16,742 nucleotides of DNA, from positions 1 to 16,742 of the forward strand of contig CAYZRS010000091.1 of assembly GCA_964480915.1 (NCBI GenBank), read 5' to 3'. The notes beneath the pieces were generated by a model that was given only the letters and a program-made list of their open reading frames with translations, was not told the origin of the DNA and did not search any database. The DNA comes from CAWGCE01 sp964480915. GTDB taxonomy: Bacteria > Planctomycetota > Planctomycetia > Pirellulales > Pirellulaceae. Positions 1 through 6,404 of this stretch are shown here, piece after piece. Position 1 is the stretch's first letter. Every line of letters starts with the position of its first letter. The position numbers were made by a program, and so were the translations under genes.

Positions 1-2
1 AG

Positions 3-358
3 TGGAGGCGGCGGGGATCGAACCCGCGTCCCGCAATTTCTCCCTCAAGGCCTCTACGCGCGTAGTCGACTATTTGATTTTCGCCATCGCGACCCCTGTC
101 GACCGGGTTCGTGTCAGACTATCCAAGAACTTTGTTTAACTGATTACGTGCTCGGCATGGCAATCAGCGATTCGAAATTGGCTACCAGCAGTCGGGCGTC
201 TTCGACGAACCCCCTCAGCCGGAGCAGACTATCTCTAGGCTGCTAGTGCGAAGTTACCTTCAGCAATTAAAATTGTGATCAGCTTTTAACGTGGCCAACT
301 GATCAACCACGGCACGCCACCCTGACTTCAATAATCCGGTCGAATCCAATTCGCCCCC
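3..358 (-). ncRNA. ssrA: transfer-messenger RNA (tmRNA)
   Basis: tmRNA rescues ribosomes stalled on broken mRNAs: it acts as an alanyl-tRNA, then as a short mRNA that adds a proteolysis tag. Read on the minus strand, the RNA starts GGGGGCGAATTGGATTCGAC at 358, the usual tmRNA 5' end. It finishes with a T-arm and acceptor strand (GGGTTCGATCCCC followed by CGCCTCCA). The 7-bp acceptor pairs GGGGGCG (352-358) with CGCCTCC (4-10), including one G-U pair, and the discriminator A is at 3. CCA is not encoded and must be added after transcription. The length of about 356 nt and the single-piece layout fit standard bacterial tmRNA. The tag frame lies at 235-264. Very confident of identity; the exact ends come from the acceptor pairing. 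Confidence 0.96.
235..264 (-). other. tmRNA proteolysis tag frame (AEGNFALAA)
   Basis: Inside the tmRNA, on the minus strand, the frame GCT GAA GGT AAC TTC GCA CTA GCA GCC TAG encodes A-E-G-N-F-A-L-A-A and stop. GCT (262-264) is the likely resume codon, since tags usually begin with Ala or Gly. The ALAA end matches the degron recognised by ClpXP-type proteases. Another frame in the same stretch ends ADHNFNC and lacks the degron, so it was not chosen. Confidence 0.93.
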
Positions 359-384
359 GAAACGACAGAAGTCGTGACCTCTCC

Positions 385-390
385 ATTCTA
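385..390 (-). promoter_or_regulatory. possible -10 element of ssrA
   Basis: On the minus strand TAGAATGG lies 27 bases upstream of the mature tmRNA 5' end. The same octamer occurs in the better promoter at 16477-16504. No convincing -35 box is found at the usual spacing (TTCCCT at 407-412 is poor), so this is tentative. Confidence 0.3.
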
Positions 391-425
391 TCGACCAACC
401 GCTCGGAGGGAAGTTAGCCCAAAAT

Positions 426-448
426 CGAACGGGCAAAAGGCCCGTTCG
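426..448. repeat. perfect hairpin between ssrA and the 636 gene
   Basis: CGAACGGGC (426-434) and GCCCGTTCG (440-448) form a perfect 9-bp stem around the loop AAAAG. On the minus strand it is followed by ATTTTG, a weak T-rich stretch, so it might end minus-strand transcription before the ssrA promoter. No minus-strand gene lies upstream to need this. A second, smaller hairpin (GTGCCG / CGGCAC, 534-548) sits further toward the 636 gene. Confidence 0.5.
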
Positions 449-491
449 CAGAGGCGCTTCAGGGCTTGTTTTGGGATGAATTTGGGAACTT

Positions 492-520
492 TTGGGGATT
501 CGATTGCGACCCAATAGAAT
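492..520 (+). promoter_or_regulatory. candidate promoter for the 636 gene
   Basis: TTGGGG (492-497), a 17-base spacer and TAGAAT (515-520) resemble a sigma-70-type promoter. A start near 527 would give a leader of about 110 bases containing the GTGCCG hairpin at 534-548. The -35 match covers only its TTG core. Confidence 0.35.
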
Positions 521-635
521 GAACGGGTCACATGTGCCGAGCCGGCACTTACTTTGATGTGATCTCGATGACGTGAGAAAAATAGCGGCGGAGCCAGTTC
601 CGTTTGTCATTGGGTCAACCTACGAGGAGGGGACG

Positions 636-1118
636 ATGCACTTGAACATCAGCGACGTTGGCGTGACAAGAATCGGCGGTCTGAGGCAGCGGGCCGGAGC
701 CTTCTTGTTTGTGTGTTGCACAATGATTGTCGTTCAAAGCCATGCACAGCCCCTTGGTACGGAAGAGGGCTTCGACCAGCCTGCTCATGACCGGACTGCC
801 ATGGAAGAATCGCCGTCGTCTGGCTCGGCGGGTGAGCCTGGGGATTTCGATCTGATGATGGTGAACACCAGCGCCAGTCAATGGACGGCGGTTCGCATCA
901 ATACGAGAAGCGGCCAGAGCTGGCGATTTTCCCAAGGCGACATTTGGAAACCGATTTACGAACCGGACGGCGAGCCGTTGGTCGCGTCGCAATATTTGAT
1001 TCGGTCGACGCGATTTGGCGAATCGAAAAGCGCCATCATCCGGATGGACAGCAAATCAGGGAAGTCGTGGTTTCTGAAAGGAAATCGTTGGTTACCGATA
1101 CCGGTGTTTTCTGATTAG
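636..1118 (+). CDS. small secreted protein with two SGxSW repeats
   Basis: No characterised function is recognised. The chosen ATG at 636 has a strong ribosome site (GAGGAGG at about 624-630); the frame is open further upstream to 573 but lacks such a site. The 160-residue product has a basic start, a hydrophobic segment (about residues 22-36) and a likely cleavage after SHA (37), so it is probably exported. The mature part is a low-complexity acidic linker (about 40-70) followed by two similar units, about 73-108 and 120-156. Each unit has a charged strand, then S-G-(Q/K)-S-W, then a W-(K/L)-P-I end: RINTRSGQSW...WKPI and RMDSKSGKSW...WLPI. Such short units recur in planctomycete exported proteins. 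It converges on uppP with a 26-base gap. Confident that it is a gene; role unknown. Confidence 0.8.
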   Translation: MHLNISDVGVTRIGGLRQRAGAFLFVCCTMIVVQSHAQPLGTEEGFDQPAHDRTAMEESPSSGSAGEPGDFDLMMVNTSASQWTAVRINTRSGQSWRFSQGDIWKPIYEPDGEPLVASQYLIRSTRFGESKSAIIRMDSKSGKSWFLKGNRWLPIPVFSD

Positions 1119-1120
1119 TC

Positions 1121-1147
1121 TGATCGCCCGATCGTGGTTGGCGATCA
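1121..1147. terminator. hairpin between the convergent 636 gene and uppP
   Basis: TGATCGCC (1121-1128) and GGCGATCA (1140-1147) form an 8-bp stem with an 11-base loop, directly after the plus gene stop and including the uppP stop codon. A rival 8-bp stem (1135-1142 with 1159-1166) uses part of the same arm. No T tract follows on either strand, so a role in termination is only possible. Confidence 0.3.
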
Positions 1148-1918
1148 TGCGAAGCCTTGCCAACCAATCACAAATAGACCGACGAAAAGACACCAATAGG
1201 CGAAGTACTGCAGCTTGCCCTGTTCTAGTACCTTCAACAGACCCCAAAGGGAAACGAGTCCCACGGCGAATGCGACGGCTGCGCCGATCGCAAGATTGGT
1301 CGGGCTGGTCGACAGTGTAGCGCCTTCTAAGAGGTGCTTCAGTTCGAGAACGCTTGCTCCTCCAATGGCTGGAATCGCCAGGAGGAAAGAGAACGTCGCG
1401 GCGTCGTTTCTTGATAGCCCCGACTTCAGGCCAGCACAAATGGTCGTGCCGCTACGTGAGACTCCTGGCAGGATGGCAAACGCTTGAGCCAGCCCGATTC
1501 CGAGCGTCTTGCCGTAAGTCAGCTCTTGGTAAGTCCCTTCCTCATGCTTTTGCCGCGACGTGTAAAAGAGTATCGCGGCGGTGAATAGCAGCATGCAGCC
1601 AGCCAAGAATGGGCTCTGCAACAAGTGATCGAATTTCAGTTTGACGATCAACCCGATCAGCACGACCGGCAACGTCCCGACGATCAAACGAGGAATGGTG
1701 CTGCGGTCCGACCCGACCAGTTTCCAAATGCGATGCCAATAGAAAACGATGATCGATAGCAGGGTGCCCGCATGCAGCACGATGTTGATGTCAGCGACAT
1801 CGCTCTGGCCACCCATCAGTTTGTCAACGATGACAAGATGGCCGGAGGAACTGATCGGAAGGAACTCGGCGATTCCTTGGACGACAGCCAGCACCAAAAT
1901 ACGGGACAATTCGGTCAT
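1145..1918 (-). CDS. uppP: undecaprenyl-diphosphatase (UppP/BacA)
   Basis: Integral membrane enzyme that dephosphorylates undecaprenyl diphosphate, regenerating the lipid carrier for peptidoglycan and other surface polymers; it also confers bacitracin tolerance. Both family motifs are present: QGIAEFLPISSSGH (residues 14-27, with the catalytic-type Glu18 and His27) and LPGVSRSGTT (150-159, with Arg155). Hydrophobic segments cover most of the chain, as expected for this polytopic family. The start MTELSRIL at 1918 is preferred over the frame's first ATG at 1981, because the extra 21 residues are polar and precede the usual family start; the ribosome site is weak. The 257-residue length is close to the normal 260-280. 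It is transcribed away from the 2267 gene and converges with the 636 gene. Confidence 0.95.
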   Translation of the reverse strand: MTELSRILVLAVVQGIAEFLPISSSGHLVIVDKLMGGQSDVADINIVLHAGTLLSIIVFYWHRIWKLVGSDRSTIPRLIVGTLPVVLIGLIVKLKFDHLLQSPFLAGCMLLFTAAILFYTSRQKHEEGTYQELTYGKTLGIGLAQAFAILPGVSRSGTTICAGLKSGLSRNDAATFSFLLAIPAIGGASVLELKHLLEGATLSTSPTNLAIGAAVAFAVGLVSLWGLLKVLEQGKLQYFAYWCLFVGLFVIGWQGFA

Positions 1919-2266
1919 CAACGATTCTCGGGGCTGGTGGTCGGGGGATTTGGGAATCGGGCGGCACCCCCCGAAATTCACTTACAAGTTTGGCCGCGCC
2001 GCTGCGTTCTTGGCGAATTTGGCCAGTTTTTAACAGGTTCTCAATGCATCCTCATCGGTACGATCGAACCAATTTGGTCAGTCGTGAAAACGGCCAGCTC
2101 TATCGTAGGGGGCATTTTCCCTATCTCCACGGGTGGTCGCAGCTCGTCCATGAAAATTAGCCCTTTGAAGGATCGGAAAATTATGCAGAATGGCCATTCC
2201 CGGGATGAACTCTTTTACCCAGTCTTCGCTTTCTGCGAAGGCCAATTCTGATCTAGCTGGAGCACT
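1919..2266. other. divergent intergenic region between uppP and the isomerase-like gene
   Basis: This 348-base gap must hold the promoters of both flanking genes. No convincing -35/-10 pair is seen on either strand; TTGAAG (2165-2170) followed after 15 bases by CAGAAT is the best plus-strand candidate and is weak. A 6-bp hairpin with a five-base loop (CTTCGC/GCGAAG, 2224-2240) lies 26 bases before the ATG at 2267 and could shape the leader. No reading frame here looks like a gene. Confidence 0.5.
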
Positions 2267-3181
2267 ATGTACAAAAACCTTGATCCATCCGCCCTCGAGT
2301 TGTCTTGTTCGCAGAATGAACTCATTGAGCTTACGTTGACTCACCGCTTTGGCGGTATGAACCTCGACCTTGAGCCCTTGCAACAGACGGTCGAAGAAAA
2401 GGGAATGGATCAGGCGCTACGGTTCCTAAAAAGTGCACCGATCAAAATCTCGACGGCCCGCTTGCCGGTTGCGTTGGATACCAAAGAGGGGAAGTTCCGC
2501 GCTCGGATGATCGATGTGCCCAAGTTCGTTGAATTGGCGAAACTTCTCAAGTGTGACACGCTTGTCGTCCATCTTTCGCCTGGCAGTGTGGACCTTCCTT
2601 ATCACGAGAATTTTCAGCTTCACAGCCAAAGAATCGACGAACTAGCCGCCGTACTCGCTGAATCGGATATGCGGCTCGGACTAGCGTTCACTGCCGCTTC
2701 CGAACGACGGATCGGCCTTCCGCACGCATTCGTCGCCACGCCAGATGGTCTGCTGGCCTTCCTCAAGACCTCCTCTGCCACCAACTTGGGAGTCGTCGTC
2801 GATGTTTGGGAGTGGGCAGTCGGAGGCGGTTCGGCGGAACTGCTGTCGGGCATTTCGGCGGACCAGATTTTCGATGTGCGTTTGTCGGATATCTCACCCG
2901 GTTTCGATGCGGAAACGGTTGCCGAGACCGATCGAAAGATGCCCAGTGCAACGGGCGAGATCGATCTCGTGGGTTACCTGAAAGTCTTGGAAGAGATTGG
3001 CTACGAAGGGCCGCTGACCCCTGCTCCGCACCCCAGTCAACTCGAAGGCAAGCGGGATCATATTGTGCGCACGGTGGCAGAATCGGTCGATGCAGCCAAG
3101 GCACTCTTGGTCGAGCCGATCGCATCACCCGAGAGCAGCGAAGAAGGTGAAGAGGTCTCGGCCGGTTCGGTCGAAGCTTAA
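2267..3181 (+). CDS. sugar phosphate isomerase/epimerase-like TIM-barrel protein
   Basis: The chain fits the xylose-isomerase-like / AP endonuclease 2 TIM-barrel superfamily, whose members isomerise or epimerise sugars with a divalent metal. Barrel-strand patterns include CDTLVVHLSPG (96-106), MRLGLAF (135-141), LGVVVDVWEW (174-183), FDVRLSDIS (202-210), ATGEIDL (228-234) and YEGPLTPAPHP (246-256). At positions where the family usually has Glu, Asp-x-x-His, His and Glu, this protein shows Ala140, Asp179 with Glu182, Arg205 and Thr251; only Asp179 and Asp208 remain. A classic metal site therefore appears lost. The C-terminus (about 285-304) is an acidic Ser/Glu-rich tail. Length is 304 residues, normal for the family. 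It is a single gene with GGAG about 6 bases before the ATG. Substrate unknown. Confidence 0.78.
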   Translation: MYKNLDPSALELSCSQNELIELTLTHRFGGMNLDLEPLQQTVEEKGMDQALRFLKSAPIKISTARLPVALDTKEGKFRARMIDVPKFVELAKLLKCDTLVVHLSPGSVDLPYHENFQLHSQRIDELAAVLAESDMRLGLAFTAASERRIGLPHAFVATPDGLLAFLKTSSATNLGVVVDVWEWAVGGGSAELLSGISADQIFDVRLSDISPGFDAETVAETDRKMPSATGEIDLVGYLKVLEEIGYEGPLTPAPHPSQLEGKRDHIVRTVAESVDAAKALLVEPIASPESSEEGEEVSAGSVEA

Positions 3182-3565
3182 CGCCATCTGAAACCGGCGC
3201 TCGCCGGACACATTCGTTATCTGAATCGGCAAGCTGTGGCGCCGAGCGTGCGCCATGTTCTTTGCTACTACTGCCAGCATGTCCATGCCGAGCTGGATCC
3301 GGTTTGCGGTTGCGCCGGTCAGTCGTCGATCTCGCATCTTGAGGACCGATTGCAACTTCTTTGAGGTTTGTGCAGGCAATCTGTAACGATTATGCGGGCT
3401 GATGATGGTTGACTCTGCGGGGTGTAACGACTGTTCCGCCGGGCCGGCTCGTAAGACCTGTCCCTATTGTTCGAATTGTTTAGCGCATGATTGTTCTCCG
3501 GACGAACTAGTCCTACGAAACCGTCAGTTTTCCATTTCAGCTTTGATTAGCGTTGCGGAACCATC
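3182..3565. other. intergenic region before the TPR/export gene pair
   Basis: A 384-base stretch without a convincing gene. A compact hairpin CCGGC-GCTC-GCCGG (3194-3207) follows the upstream stop by 12 bases but has no T tract, so it is at best a weak terminator. The region should also contain the promoter of the 3566 gene, but no clear boxes are seen. A 79-codon frame beginning at 3402 is considered spurious. Confidence 0.45.
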
Positions 3566-5014
3566 ATGCGAAATCCAAGAGTCATTTTTTCCGTCCTCGT
3601 TGCAACCGTTGGTGCCCTCGGGTGTCTTGGGACCTACCTGATGGCTGGCAATTCGGACTGCCCTCGTGAATTGCCACTGTCAGCGACGATGGACGCTGCA
3701 AGCCTGGACATCGATGCCCAGCAGATCAGTACTGCGGGCACGATCCAATTGGTCAGTCACGACGAAATCGTCCGCTTGCCACCGACGACGCGCGTCTCGA
3801 AACCGGAACGTGTTGTGGCACCGCCGCTGCGTATCATCGAAGCACCACAGTCCGCCAGTTCGCCCAGTGACGACTTGGATTTCACTTCTGCACCACGTCC
3901 GATTCCGGTCCGTCAGCTGGAATTGATGCCGGCCGATCGCTCGACGAGTACTGCCGAGGCAGAGCATCAGCGGCTTGTCGCAGAGAACTTGAAAGTGAGT
4001 CCGCTGGCTGGAACAAATAACTATGAGCAGCCGATGGACGATACCGTCATGTCCGATACCGAAGCGCCGGATGCGCCGCTCACACAGGCAGAAGCTGCCG
4101 CTGCCGTGCTATCCCAGGAAGTGATCGCACAAGCCAATCGGATGATGAAAGAGGCGGTCCAGTTGGCCGATCGAGGTGCCATCTTTGCCGCGCAGGTGGA
4201 GTTCGAACGAGTCTTGAGAATGGTATCGCAATCTCTCGACGCGAAGATTGGACGATCCTATCACTCGCGCTGTCTGACCCGAGGCCTGCGAGCTCTCGAT
4301 GAGGCAGACGATTTTGCCTCGCATTCGAAATGTGCCGAAACAGACACCGATTTGGGCGGATTCATCGCGGGACATCAGACGACCGTTTTGCACTCGACCG
4401 ATGCGTCCACTCTGACCCCTCTGACGGCGATGCGACACTATTACGATTATGCCCATGATCAACTGATTCGCGCCGGTGGACATTCATCGGCCGCTTCCAT
4501 GTCGCTGTTCGCGATGGGACGAGCGAATACTCTGATGAATCGAGAATCGAACAATAAGGATACGGCTCCCAAGTCGCTGGCATTCTATAATGCGGCGTTG
4601 GCTGTCGATCCCAATAACGCGCAAGCTGCTAATGAATTGGCTGTGATGTTGGCCAAATCGGGCCATCTCAAACATGCGGCCGACGTGTTGCAACAGAGTT
4701 CCAAATCAGCGCCGTCCAGTATCGGCCTGCGGAACCTCAGCCAGATCTATCGTCAGCTAGGAAAGCAGCAGGCGGCGCAGCAAGTCCTGGTGACTCATGA
4801 GCGGCTGAAAACGACTCCCGGAGCCTTGGCCACGACCGCCGGTGAGCGGCATCAACAAATTCGCTGGGTGTCACCTCAGCAGTTTAACCAGACCGCTTCG
4901 GCGATCGATTCCAGTAACGAATCACCGCCGGTCAGAGCAGCCGAGCTTCAGCAAACGCCGATGCCGCAGGCTCCCAGAGCACGAGCCAAGTCCAACCAGA
5001 ATCACTGGTGGTAA
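3566..5014 (+). CDS. exported or membrane-anchored TPR protein
   Basis: A 482-residue protein of unknown specific function. Residues 5-27 form a hydrophobic signal/anchor segment; Cys20 in ALGC only loosely resembles a lipobox. Residues 30-170 are Pro/Ser/Thr-rich and probably disordered. Helical repeat content follows: a TPR-like pair around 185-222, and clearer TPR units around 308-350 (ending YNAALAVDPN), 352-385 (AQAANELAVMLAKSGHLKHA) and 387-415 (LRNLSQIYRQLGKQQAAQQV). The tail (420-482) is Gln/Pro/Ala-rich. TPRs normally mediate protein-protein contacts. The gene is followed after 53 bases, in the same direction, by the polysaccharide export protein, and both start with the context ATCATGCG. 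The two probably form an operon, so an envelope assembly or scaffolding role is inferred. Confidence 0.78.
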   Translation: MRNPRVIFSVLVATVGALGCLGTYLMAGNSDCPRELPLSATMDAASLDIDAQQISTAGTIQLVSHDEIVRLPPTTRVSKPERVVAPPLRIIEAPQSASSPSDDLDFTSAPRPIPVRQLELMPADRSTSTAEAEHQRLVAENLKVSPLAGTNNYEQPMDDTVMSDTEAPDAPLTQAEAAAAVLSQEVIAQANRMMKEAVQLADRGAIFAAQVEFERVLRMVSQSLDAKIGRSYHSRCLTRGLRALDEADDFASHSKCAETDTDLGGFIAGHQTTVLHSTDASTLTPLTAMRHYYDYAHDQLIRAGGHSSAASMSLFAMGRANTLMNRESNNKDTAPKSLAFYNAALAVDPNNAQAANELAVMLAKSGHLKHAADVLQQSSKSAPSSIGLRNLSQIYRQLGKQQAAQQVLVTHERLKTTPGALATTAGERHQQIRWVSPQQFNQTASAIDSSNESPPVRAAELQQTPMPQAPRARAKSNQNHWW

Positions 5015-5067
5015 GCCATCTTCGATTTAGACAATCACGCGACTTTGAATAGACGGACCTTTTCATC

Positions 5068-6345
5068 ATGCGACGTATGAACAGACTTTCACGAAATTTG
5101 GCGATCTGTGTCGCCGTTCTTTTGGCGATACCGACCGTGACTCACGGTCAGTTCGGAGCCATGATTGACAACGTCGGTGGTGGCGGATGTAGTCAGGCAG
5201 GCTGTGCCAGCTGTGGCACGGAACAATGTGGCTGCCAACGAACCAGCCTTGTCCGGGAACTCACCAAGACGCCGACCGTGAACGGCGTCAAGCAGTGTTG
5301 TCCTCCGAACGTCATTACGGGTGTCGACAGCAATGACTGTTTGGGCTGTGGTGAACCGACTTGGGGAATGCGAGGCCCGTTGCCGTTCGACTTGTTTAGT
5401 CATGGCGAGTACATCGGACCATGTCGTACTCCGCACGTCCAGCAGTATCGTCTCCGTCCGAATGATCAGTTGGAAATGGTCTACCGCCTGACGCGAAAAC
5501 GGTCCGGACGAGCCTACAAATTGACCGTCGGCGACAAGATTCGTGTCGAGTCGTTGGCAGATGAAAAATTAGATCGAGAACTGGAAGTTCAGCCAGACGG
5601 AACGATCGCCGTCCGGTTGCTCGGTCAGATCATGGCGTCCGGTCGCACGACAGACCAATTGCGACGTGACCTGGAGAAGCGATACAAGAAGTTCTACCGC
5701 GTTCCCTCCGTCACCGTGACGCCGATTGAGGTGAATACTCGGCTGGAAGATTTGCGAGCAACCGTCGATAGCCGGCAAGGCCAAGGTGGGCAATCGCGCT
5801 TGGTTACCGTCACGCCTGATGGCACGATCGCCTTGCCTGGTCTCGGTTCGGTGAAAGTCCAATGCCTGACGCTGGACGAATTGGGAGCCGAAATCAATGC
5901 ACGGTATGCATCGTTTGTTGATGGAATCGAAGTGACGCCGGTCCTTGCCCAGCGAGCGGACCGCTTTGTGTACGTCCTTGGCGAAGTGGCTCAAGGAGGC
6001 CGGTTCGAGATGGTCGGACCGACCACGGTCATGCAGGCTCTTTCACTCGCTCAGGGCTGGAATGTGGGCGGAAACCTTCGCCAAGTGATTGTTTTCCGCA
6101 GAGCGCACGATTGGCGTTTGATGGCGACGAAGGTCGACATTCGCGGAGCCGTGTTTGGAAAATCACCGATTCCATCGGACGAAATTTGGCTGCGAGATGG
6201 CGATGTCGTTGTCGTACCCAAGTCGCCGATCAAATCGATGGTCGACGCGATCGATTTGGTCGCCACTCGAGGCGTCTATGCCGTCGCACCGTTCTTGGGC
6301 GACGCCTTCTTCTTCCAAGATGGGAACGTGTTGGGTTCGCAATAG
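5068..6345 (+). CDS. cysteine-rich polysaccharide biosynthesis/export (Wza-like) protein
   Basis: Poly_export/SLBB-type proteins form the outer channel that moves capsule or exopolysaccharide out of the cell. The 425-residue product has a signal peptide (hydrophobic about 10-22, likely cleaved after THG-Q at 27/28) and no lipobox. Residues 41-119 hold ten cysteines, including CSQAGCASCG and CLGC, an unusual insertion for this family. The Wza-type entry motif appears twice, YRLRPNDQLEM (127-137) and YKLTVGDKIRV (150-160). The strand-rich unit VxPDGTIA...LG...VTP also occurs twice (174-219 and 247-292), then an SLBB-like domain (about 298-345, VYVLGEVAQGGRF). The C-terminus ends in a hydrophobic segment around 398-415. 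It follows the TPR gene and ends 30 bases before a terminator hairpin. No ligase, flippase or Wzc-like kinase gene is in the window. Confidence 0.88.
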   Translation: MRRMNRLSRNLAICVAVLLAIPTVTHGQFGAMIDNVGGGGCSQAGCASCGTEQCGCQRTSLVRELTKTPTVNGVKQCCPPNVITGVDSNDCLGCGEPTWGMRGPLPFDLFSHGEYIGPCRTPHVQQYRLRPNDQLEMVYRLTRKRSGRAYKLTVGDKIRVESLADEKLDRELEVQPDGTIAVRLLGQIMASGRTTDQLRRDLEKRYKKFYRVPSVTVTPIEVNTRLEDLRATVDSRQGQGGQSRLVTVTPDGTIALPGLGSVKVQCLTLDELGAEINARYASFVDGIEVTPVLAQRADRFVYVLGEVAQGGRFEMVGPTTVMQALSLAQGWNVGGNLRQVIVFRRAHDWRLMATKVDIRGAVFGKSPIPSDEIWLRDGDVVVVPKSPIKSMVDAIDLVATRGVYAVAPFLGDAFFFQDGNVLGSQ

Positions 6346-6375
6346 CGTTCACAGAGCCGGCAGGAAATCACTCCA

Positions 6376-6404
6376 ACGCGAAGGCGAGCTACTCGCCTTC
6401 GCGT
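6376..6404 (+). terminator. perfect hairpin terminator overlapping the end of the convergent gene
   Basis: A perfect 13-bp stem (6376-6388 with 6392-6404) has only the three bases CTA as loop and is followed on the plus strand by TAATTTATT. It is a likely Rho-independent terminator of the TPR/export operon. Its right arm encodes the last residues (REGE) of the minus-strand gene, and the loop is that gene's stop codon (TAG). A role on the minus strand is less likely because no T tract follows there. Confidence 0.72.

Noticed and set aside
260..610. 116-codon minus-strand frame across the ssrA 5' half
   Set aside because: It runs through the tmRNA and its promoter region; the frame ends in the tag region by chance and shows no protein-like features.
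3566..3640. Lipobox in the TPR protein (ALGC)
   Set aside because: The -3 position is Ala and -2 is Leu, so it does not fit the L-A/S-G/A-C rule well; a plain signal or anchor segment is safer.
3402..3641. 79-codon plus-strand frame with a cysteine-rich start (CNDCSAGPARKTCPYC)
   Set aside because: It overlaps the start of the 3566 gene by 76 bases, has no ribosome site, and its later half is the shifted frame of that gene's signal peptide.
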